A stretch of DNA of 64,000 nt, taken from Undibacterium umbellatum (GTDB lineage Bacteria > Pseudomonadota > Gammaproteobacteria > Burkholderiales > Burkholderiaceae_D). Below are positions 53,994 through 63,922 of the stretch, piece by piece (within the stretch, counting starts at the first letter, position 1; each line of letters begins with the position of its first letter). A program made the position numbers and the translations under genes. The stretch lies in NCBI RefSeq assembly GCF_014284125.1, contig NZ_JACOFX010000016.1, positions 99,154 through 163,153 on the forward strand, read 5' to 3'. The notes beneath the pieces were generated by a model, which did not search any database, was not told the DNA's origin, and was given only the letters and a program-made list of their open reading frames with translations.

Positions 53994-56396
53994 TTAAAAC
54001 TTCTTCCAGAGTTTCAGAAAGTAAGATGCGCCACCCAGGCCAAACTGCACACTGTCATAGTAGAAACCATTATCTGTTTCATTCGGGTCCTGGCGGGTAG
54101 GTTTGACGTTGAAAATATTGTTGCCGCCTACAGTCAGCTTGGTGGTGTCATTGAAGGCATAGGTCAACGCCACGTCAGCCGAGGTCTTGGGTTCGTAACG
54201 GGCATTTGGCACACCGGATGCGGTGCCTGAGAAAGTGCCCAGGGTTTGTGAACCATAATGGATGACTTTGAACTCGCTGGCCCATGGGCCTTGCTCATAA
54301 TTGAAAGCCAGGGTGGCTTTCATTCTTGGGCCGCCTTGCTCTATGAACAGGCGTTCACGTTCAGACAACAAGACATCTTCATAGCCTTTCAAAGATGGCG
54401 GAGCCTGTACCTTGGTGACTTCAGTCGTGCTGTAATTCAAACCGAGGTATGTCGCCAACTTGCCAGCACCCAGATTGGTTTTATGTGAAGCAGTCAAATC
54501 CAGACCCTGGGTCTTGGTATTGATGGAATTCACAAAGAACTGTGCCTGGCCTACACCCAGCGCCTGCAGGGTAGTACCCAGAGCCGGGTAATTGTCAGCA
54601 TCAAAACGACCGGACAAGACGATACGATCGGCGATATCGATACGGTACAAATCGGCTGTCAGCGCAAACGCATTATTCGGTTTGAAAGTCAGGCCGAGCG
54701 TGTAGTTTTTCGAGGTTTCATCCTTGAGTTTGGGGATGCCTGCCGCATTGGCCACTGCACCACCGTTTGGTGCCAGCACCACATCCATAGGTACGCCGCT
54801 GATGAAGTCGGTGAAGGTGGAAGAGAAATGCACTTGTTGTAGAGACGGCGCACGGAAACCTGTACTGACCGAGCCACGCAGCAAGACTTCATCTGCCACT
54901 TTATAGCTGCCTGCCAGCTTGCCCGTCAGGGTAGATCCGAAATCACTATAGCGCTCACCTCGGATTGCTGTCTGCAGCTTGAAGCGGGTGGTGATATCTG
55001 TTTCTACATCGACATAGGCAGCGATGCTGTTTCTGTTTTTGTCAGTACGGTCACCAGGCTGGAAACCGGGGAAACCCTGGCTACCGGCATTGCCGCCAAA
55101 ACCGAGGCCATCAACGTCATTGTAAGAACCTGCCTCGCCAGCCGTAATCTTGTAGTTTTCACGACGGTATTCAGCACCGAAGGCGACGTTGACGCCATTC
55201 ATGAAGCCATCAAAGAAGCGGCTGAAATCCAGATTGGTGGTGGCTTGTGAGAAAGAAAAACCACCCGCATCAAAACTGCTGGGACTGATACCTTTGCCAC
55301 CAGCCAGCAAGTCTTTATTGGCAATCGATGCGTTGATGGTATTGCTGACGTTGTACTTCAGTTCATTGAAGCCATAGGTCTGCGACAGGTCAGCACGCCA
55401 TTCGCCTATGTCCCATTTATAGCCTACGGTGCCGTAGATGTCATTGATATCGCCATTGATATAGGGCACGAAACCATTAGGATACATGGCGGCAGAATTG
55501 CGGGAAGGAATGTCGTCAGAACCTATGCCACCGCGCGCCCAGGCAGCAGAAGATGCCTTGCGTTGTTGCGCGCCCAGGGTGAAATACAGTTTGTCATTGC
55601 CACCGTTGGGCACTTCACCATTCAGGTAGACGGTAGGGCCGGTGACCTTGGTGTCGCCGATGGTACGTGGATTGCCAGGGTCGGCACGGTTGGAACGGCC
55701 ACGGTCAGTATATTCTACCGTGATGCCGAACACGCCTTTTTCACCCAGGGCGATGCCGCAATAAGCGGATGGCAGATAGTTTTTACCATCGCCGACAGAA
55801 TACTGGCTGTAACCAAAGCTGGCTTCGCAGCCCAGGTTTTTCTTCAGGCTGATATCCATGACACCGGCAATCGCGTCAGAGCCGTATTGGGCGGCGGCAC
55901 CATCACGCAAGACTTGCACATTGCTGATCGCCATGACCGGGATGGCATTCAAATCTGTACCGGTATTGCCACGGTTGCGGGCACCAAACAAGTTCACCAG
56001 CGCGACGGTATGGCGGCGCTTGCCATTCACCAGCACCAGGGTCTGGTCTGAACCCAGGCCACGCAGGGCGGCGGAATCCACCAGATCAGCACCATCGGCA
56101 CCAGTCTGACGCGTGGAATTGAAAGAAGGCGAGATATTTGCCAGTGTCTGGGCCAGGTCAAACTGACCGCCCTGCTCTGCGGCTTTGGAAACCGAAATGA
56201 AATCGACAGGCAAAGGAGTATTGGTGGCGCTGGTATTGGCACGGCGCGAACCAACGATAGTCATGGTTTGCATGCCGGCTTCAGGGGCTTTTTCTGCCGC
56301 GGGAGCAGTTTGCGCACTCACCATGACGGGTGTAAAAACAGTTGCTGCACTCGCACCATACAGGGCAAGTAAAATCGCTTTGCGCATCTTACTCAT
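53994..56396 (-). CDS. TonB-dependent outer-membrane receptor
   Basis: An 800-residue receptor with signal peptide (ILLALYGASAATVFTPVMVSAQT), a plug domain starting MQTMTIVGSRRANTSATNTPLPVD and holding AALRGLGSDQTLVLVNGKRR, and a 22-strand barrel ending with the C-terminal Phe (FLKLWKKF). The TonB box may be QTMTIVG. Proteins of this subgroup often import siderophores, cobalamin or carbohydrates; the sequence alone does not choose. The ATG at 56396 has GGAG nine bases upstream. A BtuF-like gene lies just upstream. Confidence 0.93.
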   Translation of the reverse strand: MSKMRKAILLALYGASAATVFTPVMVSAQTAPAAEKAPEAGMQTMTIVGSRRANTSATNTPLPVDFISVSKAAEQGGQFDLAQTLANISPSFNSTRQTGADGADLVDSAALRGLGSDQTLVLVNGKRRHTVALVNLFGARNRGNTGTDLNAIPVMAISNVQVLRDGAAAQYGSDAIAGVMDISLKKNLGCEASFGYSQYSVGDGKNYLPSAYCGIALGEKGVFGITVEYTDRGRSNRADPGNPRTIGDTKVTGPTVYLNGEVPNGGNDKLYFTLGAQQRKASSAAWARGGIGSDDIPSRNSAAMYPNGFVPYINGDINDIYGTVGYKWDIGEWRADLSQTYGFNELKYNVSNTINASIANKDLLAGGKGISPSSFDAGGFSFSQATTNLDFSRFFDGFMNGVNVAFGAEYRRENYKITAGEAGSYNDVDGLGFGGNAGSQGFPGFQPGDRTDKNRNSIAAYVDVETDITTRFKLQTAIRGERYSDFGSTLTGKLAGSYKVADEVLLRGSVSTGFRAPSLQQVHFSSTFTDFISGVPMDVVLAPNGGAVANAAGIPKLKDETSKNYTLGLTFKPNNAFALTADLYRIDIADRIVLSGRFDADNYPALGTTLQALGVGQAQFFVNSINTKTQGLDLTASHKTNLGAGKLATYLGLNYSTTEVTKVQAPPSLKGYEDVLLSERERLFIEQGGPRMKATLAFNYEQGPWASEFKVIHYGSQTLGTFSGTASGVPNARYEPKTSADVALTYAFNDTTKLTVGGNNIFNVKPTRQDPNETDNGFYYDSVQFGLGGASYFLKLWKKF

Positions 56397-56560
56397 AACA
56401 AACTTCTCCAAGAATATATAGAAAACCTTAACTGGTATGCCCAGAAGTATGGTTGTCCAGATATTAGAGTGTCAATTATTGTGCTGTGCAGTGTGGCATT
56501 TTTGTGTAAATTGTATAGACGTATTTCGAATTTGGCACTGTTAGGCGAAATTGCATAACC

Positions 56561-57367
56561 TTATTGCTTGCTTAAACCTCGCAGGTATTGCAAACCAGCA
56601 ATTGCCCTACTGCCATACCAGGACAACATTTCACCATCGACCAGTTGCACAGGCAAGCCTAGCTGCTTCTCCAGCGCATCCACATGAGTTTCGGTAAAGC
56701 GGTAGGGTTCGGTTGATAGCAGCACACGGTCTATGGGATGCTCAACGGCGCTGCTCCACTGAAAACCGGGGTAACGCAAGATGCTATTCGGTGGCGACCA
56801 GGTTTGCCAGCCTATCAGGGCCAGCATGGCGGCGATATAGGTGTCACGGCTGACGGTCATCCATGGATCTTGCCAGATGCAGTAAACGACACTCTGGGTA
56901 TGGTCTGGCACAGGGTCCAGGGCGGCATAAGCAGCTTCGAATTGAATACATAATTCCTGCGCTTTTTCCTGCACACCAAATATCCCGCCCAGCAATTGAT
57001 ATAACGCCAGATTATCGCGTGGCACCAGTGGATGGGTAACGATTACATGGGGGATGAATTGAGCCAGGGTTTCCACAGTTGGCTTTTCATTTTCATCGAT
57101 ATTGACGATCAAATGGGTGGGTGCCAACTGGCGGATTTTCTCTATATTCACATCCTTGGTGCCACCGATCTTGGGGATATCCTGCACCACGGATTTAGGA
57201 TGTATGCAAAAACCGGTACGCCCGACCAGATAGCGTGACAAGTCCAGCTCACACAGCAATTCTGTAATCGAGGGCACAAGGCTGACGATGCGCGGCCCAG
57301 CCCCGGCCTCTGCATCAGCCTCATAGGGTTGATGCAGCGTACCCAACGCGTCGACCAGCCTGCTCAT
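56561..57367 (-). CDS. BtuF-like helical-backbone metal-receptor protein lacking a signal peptide
   Basis: A 268-residue protein with the class III periplasmic-binding fold of BtuF: PRIVSLVPSITELLCELDLSRYLVGRTGFCIHP, IGGTKDVNIEKIRQLAPTHLIVN, and the C-terminal lobe with YIAAMLALIGWQTW. Trp and Glu residues expected near a corrinoid or haem ligand are present. The N terminus (MSRLVDALGTLHQPYEADA) lacks a signal peptide, so it would stay in the cytosol unless the start is further upstream. It overlaps the SDR gene by four bases. Confidence 0.87.
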   Translation of the reverse strand: MSRLVDALGTLHQPYEADAEAGAGPRIVSLVPSITELLCELDLSRYLVGRTGFCIHPKSVVQDIPKIGGTKDVNIEKIRQLAPTHLIVNIDENEKPTVETLAQFIPHVIVTHPLVPRDNLALYQLLGGIFGVQEKAQELCIQFEAAYAALDPVPDHTQSVVYCIWQDPWMTVSRDTYIAAMLALIGWQTWSPPNSILRYPGFQWSSAVEHPIDRVLLSTEPYRFTETHVDALEKQLGLPVQLVDGEMLSWYGSRAIAGLQYLRGLSKQ

Positions 57368-58146
57368 GCCTGGTCTGCGGCACGCGGCTTGCGGCGTGCC
57401 CTGGCAAACACAGCGTCATATAGCCCGTTAGGCAAGATGCGCATCAATTTGGCGACCACACCCATTTGCCAGGGGATGACGCGGTAAGTATTGCCCCTTT
57501 CGATTGTGCGTAATGCAGATGCACAAAACGCCCTGACTGGCATCAGGAAAGGCATGGGATAAGGGTTACCCCTGGTCATGGGCGTATCGATATAACCGGG
57601 GGCGATAGTCACGACACGTATGCCACTGTCGCGCAATTCCACCCGCAGCGATTCGCAATAACTGATGACTGCCGCCTTGGATGCGCAATACGCACCAGCA
57701 CCCGGCAAGCCACGTATGCCAGCAACACTGCCTATGCCGACCAGGCGGCAATCAGTATTGCGCGCATAAGTTTTCATGGCATTGATGAAGGGTGAAAAAG
57801 TCGCTACCGTGGCGATCAGATTGGTTTGCAATATGCTGTCAAACACCTTGATGTCACTGGCATATTCACTGAGCGTGCCAACCGAGATACCAGCATTGGC
57901 AATCACGATATTGACCTGTCCCACGGCCTGCATGAAATCATGGGCTGCCCCGGCCAGAGCCGCATGATCGGTGACATCCACTGCATAGACATGGTGCTGG
58001 CCGGGATTGGGCAAGCTCTGCCGCAATCCCTCCAGCACTTCCTGACGGCGGGCCACCAAACCCAAAGTGGCTCCTTGCTCAGCGTAAGCCCTGGCGAGTG
58101 CCGCACCTATGCCTGAGGATGCGCCAGTGATAAAGACAGTTTTCAT
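57364..58146 (-). CDS. Short-chain dehydrogenase/reductase
   Basis: A 260-residue SDR with TGASSGIGAALA, IANAGISVG, catalytic Ser in GIGSVAGIRG, and YCASKAAVISY (Tyr-x-x-x-Lys). A C-terminal hydrophobic/basic segment (WQMGVVAKLMRILPNGLYDAVFARARRK) suggests membrane association, as in DltE/YdfG-like oxidoreductases. The ATG at 58146 is chosen by the first beta strand. It is co-translated with the BtuF-like gene (ATGA overlap). Confidence 0.9.
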   Translation of the reverse strand: MKTVFITGASSGIGAALARAYAEQGATLGLVARRQEVLEGLRQSLPNPGQHHVYAVDVTDHAALAGAAHDFMQAVGQVNIVIANAGISVGTLSEYASDIKVFDSILQTNLIATVATFSPFINAMKTYARNTDCRLVGIGSVAGIRGLPGAGAYCASKAAVISYCESLRVELRDSGIRVVTIAPGYIDTPMTRGNPYPMPFLMPVRAFCASALRTIERGNTYRVIPWQMGVVAKLMRILPNGLYDAVFARARRKPRAADQA

Positions 58147-58157
58147 GATGTCCAATG

Positions 58158-58182
58158 AAAAAAGTCCGCCGTGGTGGCGGAC
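58158..58182 (-). terminator. Terminator after dsbA
   Basis: On the minus strand GTCCGCC/GGCGGAC with a five-base loop (58164-58182) is followed by TTTTTT (58163-58158). It lies between dsbA and the SDR gene. Confidence 0.88.
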
Positions 58183-58204
58183 TTGCTGCAATGAGGAGGT
58201 GTGC

Positions 58205-58948
58205 TTATTTCTTTTTGGCCGGTGCATTGACTGAGGCTGCTGGTGCAGCCGCTGCCGGAGCCGGAGCCAAAGTATTTCTTTCCTTCTGTATCTTGGCGAT
58301 CATGAAATCGAGAACCTGGATTGCGGCGCGATTTTGCACTTCTTCTGTCACGCGCGACATCGTTGCGACTGCCATGACAGGCGAGGTCACATAGCGGCCA
58401 TCAATGGCAATGGATGGCACACCATCAATTTGATAGGCACTCGCCAACTGGGTGGCGCGACTCAATTTGCTATTAATGGAGAAGGAGTTATACACGTCGG
58501 TGAATTTTTGCTTGTCCAGGCCAGACTTGCTGACAAAATCCATGATATCAGCGTCAGTTTGCAGGCGATTGCGATTGACATGGAAAGCCTGGAAAGCCTT
58601 CATATGATATTCGTCAGCCTTACCCATGGCTTCCATGCTGAAGTAGAGTTTTTGCTGCGGGACCAGCTCATGAAAATTCACGTGTATGCGTTTAAAGGAA
58701 ATATTATCACCCTGTTTCTTGACCCACTCAGCCAGCAAAGGCTCCAGTGCATAGCAATGTGGGCAAAAATAGCCAAAAAATTCTATCACTTCAATTTTCT
58801 TGCCACCTTCTACAGGCTGGGGGCGCTTGAGTACCTGGTATTCAACACCCGCCTGCGGCGCGGTGGGAGTGGCACTGACAGCCGCAGCCACCAGGGACAA
58901 ACCAGCCAGCATGAACATGCGACGTTTGATTTGACTGAAGAATTGCAT
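58205..58948 (-). CDS. dsbA: Thiol:disulfide interchange protein DsbA
   Basis: A 247-residue periplasmic oxidase. The signal peptide ends near AAAVSA. The thioredoxin fold has the active site CPHC (Cys62 and Cys65) in FFGYFCPHCYALEP and the cis-Pro loop GVPSIAIDGRY. It inserts disulfides into exported proteins, of which several Cys-bearing ones occur in this window. AAGGA lies six bases before the ATG at 58948. An Ala/Pro/Lys tail of ~25 residues (PAPAAAAPAASVNAPAKKK) is not part of the fold. Confidence 0.95.
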   Translation of the reverse strand: MQFFSQIKRRMFMLAGLSLVAAAVSATPTAPQAGVEYQVLKRPQPVEGGKKIEVIEFFGYFCPHCYALEPLLAEWVKKQGDNISFKRIHVNFHELVPQQKLYFSMEAMGKADEYHMKAFQAFHVNRNRLQTDADIMDFVSKSGLDKQKFTDVYNSFSINSKLSRATQLASAYQIDGVPSIAIDGRYVTSPVMAVATMSRVTEEVQNRAAIQVLDFMIAKIQKERNTLAPAPAAAAPAASVNAPAKKK

Positions 58949-58985
58949 CACGATTCCTTTGCTCGATTACTCAATGATCCGAAGA

Positions 58986-59621
58986 TTATTTGACGGTACG
59001 CACAACAGCGACATCAACGCTATTCTCTGACAACCTGGAACGGGTACGGTTCATTGCTTCCAGTTGTGAATACGGACCCAAGCGCACATGATACATGGTG
59101 CCGGAGTCGGACGTTTTTTCCAGAATACGTGCTTCAAAACCGATCAATGCCAGTTTGGCACGGCTATTTTCTGCCGCTGCCTGTTCCTTAAACGCGCCAA
59201 CCTGCAAAAAGTAAATATATTTTTCGTCGGCATTATCATGCTTGGCCGCTTCTGCAGCTTTCTCGGCTTTTTCAGCGGCCTTTTCTGCTGCAGTTTTTTC
59301 AGGTGGCTTGGCTTCTACAGGTTTGGGAGGAGGCGGCGCGACAGTTTCTGCAGGTTTGCTGGCCGTCAATTCCTTATTGGCTTCCTTGACCGCATCCTTG
59401 TTGCCATACAGAGGCTTGTTCGGATCTTGTAATTGCGTGAGAGGAATGTCAGCCTTGTCCGATTTACCATTTTTATTGGTAAACGGTGTCGATGTCTTGG
59501 TAATGACCATCGCCACACCCACGGCGATAGCCAGACCAATCACCAGACCAATAATGATGCCAGTAAGAGTGCTGCCACGCTGGCCATTCTTTTGTTTTGG
59601 GGCGTTCTGTTGAGCTTTCAT
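58986..59621 (-). CDS. SPOR-domain protein, FtsN-like
   Basis: A 211-residue single-pass inner-membrane protein. It has a short basic cytoplasmic N terminus, a membrane helix (GIIIGLVIGLAIAVGVAMV), a Pro/Lys/Ala linker (PPPPKPVEAKPPEKTAAEKA) and a C-terminal SPOR domain (YFLQVGAFKEQAAAENSRAKLALIGF and YHVRLGPYSQLE). SPOR domains bind denuded glycan at the division site. It lies between argS and dsbA, the order common in Burkholderiales. Confidence 0.93.
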   Translation of the reverse strand: MKAQQNAPKQKNGQRGSTLTGIIIGLVIGLAIAVGVAMVITKTSTPFTNKNGKSDKADIPLTQLQDPNKPLYGNKDAVKEANKELTASKPAETVAPPPPKPVEAKPPEKTAAEKAAEKAEKAAEAAKHDNADEKYIYFLQVGAFKEQAAAENSRAKLALIGFEARILEKTSDSGTMYHVRLGPYSQLEAMNRTRSRLSENSVDVAVVRTVK

Positions 59622-59682
59622 GCGTCTCCGACGTGTTGTGTGAGCTTGTTTTCAGCTAGTTTCTTGGCTTGGGCCTGCTGGC

Positions 59683-61395
59683 TTACATCTTGTTAGGTGC
59701 GGACACACCCAACAGTGCCAGGCCATTACGCAAGACCTGGCGGGTTGCCAGCATCAATGCCAACCTGGCCAGTTTGGTTGCTTCATCATCAACCAAAACC
59801 CGCTCAGCATTGTAATAGCTATGCAACTCACCTGCCAGATCGCGCAGGTAGAAGGCGACCTGGTGCGGGCCGAGTTCATCCAGGGCTTTTTCTAAAGCCT
59901 CAGGATATTCTGCCAGCTTGGCCAGTAAACTGGCTTCGCGTGGTGCTGTCAATGGTGACAGGTCGACATTGGACAGCGGTGCAAAAGCGGCTTCATCAGT
60001 CGCATATTGCGCCAGTACCGAGCAGATGCGGGCATGAGCATACTGAACGTAGTACACCGGGTTTTCATCTGAACGCGCGAGCGCAACGTCGACGTCAAAC
60101 ACGAATTCAGTATCTGCCTTGCGGGAAATCAGGAAGAAACGCACGGCGTCACGGCCACGCTGTTCATCACCACCAGCCGACCATTCGATCAGGTCGCGTA
60201 CGGTGACATAAGAACCGGCTCGCTTGGAAATCTTGACCTCGGCGCCATCCTTCATAACGGTCACCATCTTGTGCAGGATATAGTCAGGGTAGCCTTGCGG
60301 TATGCCGACATTCAAGGCCTGCAAGCCGCCTCGTACCCTGGCTATGGTGCCATGATGGTCACTGCCCTGGATATTGATGGCCTTGCGGTAGCCACGCTCC
60401 CATTTGGTGACATGGTAAGCCACGTCTGGCACGAAGTATGTGTAAGTGCCATCCGACTTTTTCATGACGCGATCTTTGTCGTCACCGTAGTCAGTGGTGC
60501 GCAGCCACAGGGCGCCTTCCTGTTCGTAGGTTTTGCCTGCTGCCTTCAGGGCGGCAACCGTCGTCTCTACCTTGTTATCTTTGTAGAGAGAAGTTTCAAG
60601 ATAGTAATTATCGAATTTGACGCCAAAAGCCAGCAAGTCGGCATCTTGCTCACGACGCAGGTAAGTAACGCTGAAATGGCGTATGGATTCAATATCATCA
60701 ACATCGCCACTGGCAGTCACTGGCGCGCAGTCACCCGCTGAAACGGTTTGTTTTGCTAAAAAGTCTTGTGCAATGTCCGAGATATAGTCGCCGTTATAGG
60801 CAGACTCTGGCCAGCCAGCATCACCAGGCGCAAAACCTTTGGCGCGGGCTTGTACCGACAAAGCCAGGTTATTGATCTGCACACCCGCATCGTTATAGTA
60901 AAACTCACGGCTGACGGCATAGCCTTGCACATCCAGCAAAGCAGACAAGGCGTCACCCAACGCGCCCTGGCGACCGTGGCCTACATGCAGGGGACCAGTA
61001 GGGTTGGCAGAAACAAATTCCACCACCACTTTTTCACCGGCACCGCGCTGACTTTTGCCAAATTCTGCCCCCTTTTGCAAAACTGTCGTCACGACAGCCT
61101 GCTTGGCCGCAGTAGCAAGACGTATATTGATAAAGCCAGGACCGGCGATTTCTACGCTGGCAACCAGCGGACTAGCTTGTGCTTCTACAGCAGCCACGAT
61201 AGTCTGTGCCAGCTCACGCGGATTCTTGCGCAGTGGCTTGGCGATCTGCATGGCGATATTGCAGGCAGCGTCACCGTGAGAAGGATCGCGTGGGCGCTCC
61301 AGCGCTATCACAGGCTTAAGCTCGGAACCCACCAACAGGGGTTCAACTGCGTTCTGGAATAATTTCAATAATTCTTGTTTTTGTTCAGCTAGCAT
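59683..61395 (-). CDS. argS: Arginyl-tRNA synthetase
   Basis: A 570-residue class I aminoacyl-tRNA synthetase. The HIGH motif is [10 protein letters not shown], the KMSK-type motif is KISKRAG, and the N-terminal Add-1 domain and C-terminal anticodon-binding helices ([19 protein letters not shown]-type helices) are present. It charges tRNA-Arg. Standard length. It is the first gene of the argS-spor-dsbA group. Confidence 0.97.
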   Translation of the reverse strand: MLAEQKQELLKLFQNAVEPLLVGSELKPVIALERPRDPSHGDAACNIAMQIAKPLRKNPRELAQTIVAAVEAQASPLVASVEIAGPGFINIRLATAAKQAVVTTVLQKGAEFGKSQRGAGEKVVVEFVSANPTGPLHVGHGRQGALGDALSALLDVQGYAVSREFYYNDAGVQINNLALSVQARAKGFAPGDAGWPESAYNGDYISDIAQDFLAKQTVSAGDCAPVTASGDVDDIESIRHFSVTYLRREQDADLLAFGVKFDNYYLETSLYKDNKVETTVAALKAAGKTYEQEGALWLRTTDYGDDKDRVMKKSDGTYTYFVPDVAYHVTKWERGYRKAINIQGSDHHGTIARVRGGLQALNVGIPQGYPDYILHKMVTVMKDGAEVKISKRAGSYVTVRDLIEWSAGGDEQRGRDAVRFFLISRKADTEFVFDVDVALARSDENPVYYVQYAHARICSVLAQYATDEAAFAPLSNVDLSPLTAPREASLLAKLAEYPEALEKALDELGPHQVAFYLRDLAGELHSYYNAERVLVDDEATKLARLALMLATRQVLRNGLALLGVSAPNKM

Positions 61396-61553
61396 GGCAC
61401 AGAATTTTTATTGTATTTTGACAATAAATAAAATAAGGACAGGGGACATTATACTGTCTACCCTGCCCCCTGTCTGAGATGCTGCAAGCTAAACTTGCAT
61501 CTTCTTGTTACGAATTACTACTCATTCTCCTGCTATAACTGCGCTATCGCGTT

Positions 61554-62084
61554 TTATGCTGTTACCTGGTTTGTAAATACTGATTTCTCAGACATTGCTT
61601 GTTTATACATAATCAGGACACGCAGCATTTTGCCCAGGAACAAACCGCTAAACAAACCAAATAAAGCTGTGCTGATCAAGGCAAATTGCATATTTGTGTG
61701 CAGCGCTGGATTAACGTGCAAGGCAACATTGACGATGTATTTCATGACAAAGATAGCCATCATCATCACCAGCGGGCCCCAGCTGCCACGGTAAAACACC
61801 GTGCCCCTGTCTGCCAGGATGCGGATATTCTTGTCGCTGACCATATTCCAGGAGACTGCGGCGGCAGCTGTCATCGTCGCCAGCCATGCTGCGAGCACCA
61901 GAGGATCAGCACCAAAACCGGACAATATGCCTTGAATAGACAAGGCAAGCATGACCAGAGGAATGATGACCACTGCCCTGACTGTCAATTCGCGATCAAC
62001 GCTGGACTTGATGCCGCGAAAGGCCAGAAAGCCCAGGATTGCCCATACATAGATTGGTGTGTTGCTGATGAGTTGGTTCAACAT
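61554..62084 (-). CDS. Inner-membrane protein, DUF6622-like
   Basis: A 176-residue protein with about five membrane helices (PIYVWAILGFLAFRGIKSS, AVVIIPLVMLALSIQGIL, LVLAAWLATMTAAAAVSW, LVMMMAIFVMKYIVNVAL, ALISTALFGLFSGLFLG) and a charged loop LADRGTVFYRGSWGP. The layout resembles the DUF6622 family, recalled from memory. No function is known. It is divergent from rdgC. Confidence 0.8.
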   Translation of the reverse strand: MLNQLISNTPIYVWAILGFLAFRGIKSSVDRELTVRAVVIIPLVMLALSIQGILSGFGADPLVLAAWLATMTAAAAVSWNMVSDKNIRILADRGTVFYRGSWGPLVMMMAIFVMKYIVNVALHVNPALHTNMQFALISTALFGLFSGLFLGKMLRVLIMYKQAMSEKSVFTNQVTA

Positions 62085-62290
62085 GATGATTTCCTTGAGT
62101 GCTGTTAGCGCTACTGATGTCGTTTCGGTTTGTTTGTGCTGCTGCGATGGAAGAAGTATTGCAAAGTCGACCCAGCCTGTATGCCGGAAAGCGACGAAGC
62201 CTCACTTCTTGCCGCGAAAGCTGTATTTTTGGTCGTGAGTGGCTCGGCGCAGGCGTGTAGAATGCTAGGTTTTCTTCGTCTGGATACGCT

Positions 62291-63199
62291 ATGTGGTTCA
62301 AGAATCTACAAGTTTTTCGTCTGACAACTCCCTGGAAGATCACTGCCGAGGAGTTGCATGCCCAATTGTCACGCATTGCGTTTTCACAATGTGCCTCTAA
62401 CGAGATGCAAAGCCAGGGCTGGGCATCGCCACGCAATAATGACCAGCTGGTGCATAGCGTGAATCAGCAATTCCTGATTTCGCTGGCAACAGAAAAGAAA
62501 TTGCTGCCTTCCAGTGTCATCAACCAGGTGACCAAGGCACGCGCGCTGGAAATAGAAGAAGAACAAGGCTTCGCACCTGGCCGCAAGGCGATGAAAGACT
62601 TAAAAGAACGCATCACTGAAGAATTATTGCCACGCGCCTTTGGCGTCAAGCGCAATACCAATGTTTGGATTGATCCTGTGAACCGCTGGCTGGTCATTGA
62701 TGCCTCCAGCCCCTCCAAGGCGGATGAGGTCATCAAACTTTTGCTGAAGTGCTGCGACAAGCTCCCACTGGAAGGCTTGCGCACCAAAACTTCCCCACAG
62801 GCAGCCATGACAGGCTGGCTGGCCGGTAACGAAGCGCCCAAGGGCTTCACCATAGACCAGGATACAGAATTGAAGTCTTCTACCGAAGACAAGGCCACCG
62901 TACGTTATGTGCGCTATACCCTGGAACCGGACGATATCCAGAAACATATTGCTGCTGGTAAGCAATGCACCAAGCTTGCCCTGACCTGGGATGACAAGGT
63001 CAGCTTTGTGCTGACTGATACATTGACGATCAAGCGCATCAAACCGCTGGATGTGCTCGATGAAAGCAAGGACAAGGGTAGTAATGAGGAAGAACGCTTT
63101 GATGCTGACTTTGTGCTCATGACTGCCGAGCTGGCAAGCTTGCTTAGTGATGTGGTGTTTGCACTGGATGGTGAGATGGACAGCGCACAGGCTGCGTGA
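62291..63199 (+). CDS. rdgC: Recombination-associated protein RdgC
   Basis: A 302-residue DNA-binding ring protein. It opens [15 protein letters not shown], shows GWASPR near residue 43, and has the [24 protein letters not shown] region typical of RdgC. RdgC coats double-stranded DNA and limits RecA loading. Length agrees with the family. It is monocistronic, closed by a strong terminator. Confidence 0.96.
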   Translation: MWFKNLQVFRLTTPWKITAEELHAQLSRIAFSQCASNEMQSQGWASPRNNDQLVHSVNQQFLISLATEKKLLPSSVINQVTKARALEIEEEQGFAPGRKAMKDLKERITEELLPRAFGVKRNTNVWIDPVNRWLVIDASSPSKADEVIKLLLKCCDKLPLEGLRTKTSPQAAMTGWLAGNEAPKGFTIDQDTELKSSTEDKATVRYVRYTLEPDDIQKHIAAGKQCTKLALTWDDKVSFVLTDTLTIKRIKPLDVLDESKDKGSNEEERFDADFVLMTAELASLLSDVVFALDGEMDSAQAA

Positions 63200-63223
63200 T
63201 GAACTGACGGCTCTTGTCCCATC

Positions 63224-63256
63224 AACCCCCGCTCAAGTAATTGGCGGGGGTTTTGT
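63224..63256 (+). terminator. Terminator after rdgC
   Basis: AACCCCCGC (63224-63232) pairs with GCGGGGGTT (63244-63252), followed by TTGTTTTG. Confidence 0.9.
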
Positions 63257-63499
63257 TTTGCGCGCAACATTTATGAAAGGCTGGAGAGCTCTCAACACAG
63301 AGGCACAAAGGAAGGAAGAGCTGCTTGCAAGCAGCCTTCGTTATGCAGGCAAAGGTATACCGTTCGAAATCCCTGCTACGCCACAGAGTCGCAATGAGAG
63401 ATTAGTCTGTATGCCAGGTGGCCGGATTTAATATGGGAGAACGGAAATTAGAGGCGCAGAGGAATTGCAGAGCTTGAAGTGCAGGAAAATGCGGACGAA

Positions 63500-63528
63500 A
63501 AAAAAGACAAGCATCGCTTGTCTTTTTT
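63500..63528. terminator. Terminator after the tRNA-Val/tRNA-Asp genes
   Basis: AAAAAAGACAAGC (63500-63512) pairs with GCTTGTCTTTTTT (63516-63528), loop of three bases. On the minus strand the T run follows the stem, so it ends the rRNA/tRNA transcript. Confidence 0.9.
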
Positions 63529-63537
63529 CTTTATAAC

Positions 63538-63614
63538 TGGCGGAGCGGACGGGGCTCGAACCCGCGACCCCCGGCGTGACAGGCCGGTATTCTAACCAAC
63601 TGAACTACCACTCC
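63538..63614 (-). tRNA. tRNA-Asp (anticodon GTC)
   Basis: Read on the minus strand it begins GGAGTGGTAGTTCAGTTGG, has anticodon loop CCTGTCACG with GTC, the T arm GGTTCGAGCC, and ends CTCCGCCA with encoded CCA. The acceptor pairs GGAGTGG with CCGCTCC, with one G-U. Length is 77 including CCA. Confidence 0.97.
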
Positions 63615-63646
63615 GAAACTACTTAACCGTTCTTGCTGTTTATCTG

Positions 63647-63722
63647 TGGTGGGTGCTGAGAGGCTCGAACTCCCGACCTACGCCTTGTAAGGGCGCCGCT
63701 CTACCAACTGAGCTAAGCACCC
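63647..63722 (-). tRNA. tRNA-Val (anticodon TAC)
   Basis: Read on the minus strand it begins GGGTGCTTAGCTCAGTTGG, has anticodon loop CCTTACAAG with TAC, T arm AGTTCGAGCCT, and ends GCACCCACCA with encoded CCA. Acceptor GGGTGCT pairs with AGCACCC. Length is 76. It is 32 bases upstream of tRNA-Asp and shares its transcript. Confidence 0.97.
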
Positions 63723-63881
63723 ATATTCTTGCTTAGTCAGATAAACTTAATGTGTGTCACCACATCAACAGAAGCAAAATTATACTGCATAATCTAACTT
63801 CTTGTCTAGTCTTTTCTCCAGCTAATTTCACTAAGATCTGTGAAACCACTTACAAAATCGACTATTCTCACTTAAAGCAAA

Positions 63882-63909
63882 ACCCCCGCTTAACTGAATA
63901 AGCGGGGGT
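63882..63909 (-). terminator. Terminator after the 5S rRNA gene
   Basis: ACCCCCGCTTA (63882-63892) pairs with TAAGCGGGGGT (63899-63909). On the minus strand the stem is followed by TTTGC TTT, giving a weak T run. The two tRNAs beyond it may come from read-through or their own promoter. Confidence 0.8.
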
Positions 63910-63922
63910 ATGCGGAATAAAA

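Larger units (their letters stand above)
63200..63537. other. Gap of ~340 bases between rdgC and tRNA-Asp
   Basis: The interval holds the rdgC terminator, a CACAGAGGCAC-type repeat near 63283-63300, a perfect GCTGCTTGCAAGCAGC palindrome at about 63320-63335, and the tRNA operon terminator. The plus-strand open frame across it (to 63431) has no ribosome site and translates the repeat as NTEAQRKEE, a string typical of spurious products. Confidence 0.6.

Noticed and set aside
56397..56560. Cobalamin riboswitch between the TonB receptor and the BtuF-like gene
   Set aside because: The B12-box and the GCC/GGC core pairing were not present in this AT-rich interval.
61554..62084. Possible second GEMM-type or other riboswitch elsewhere, for example upstream of the amylase gene at 49740-49800 or rdgC
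   Set aside because: GGCAAA- and GCC-rich segments were inspected but lacked the conserved GACGCAAA and tetraloop-bearing stem.
63147..63431. Plus-strand open frame after rdgC
   Set aside because: It begins inside rdgC, crosses the terminator and translates a dispersed repeat; no ribosome site.
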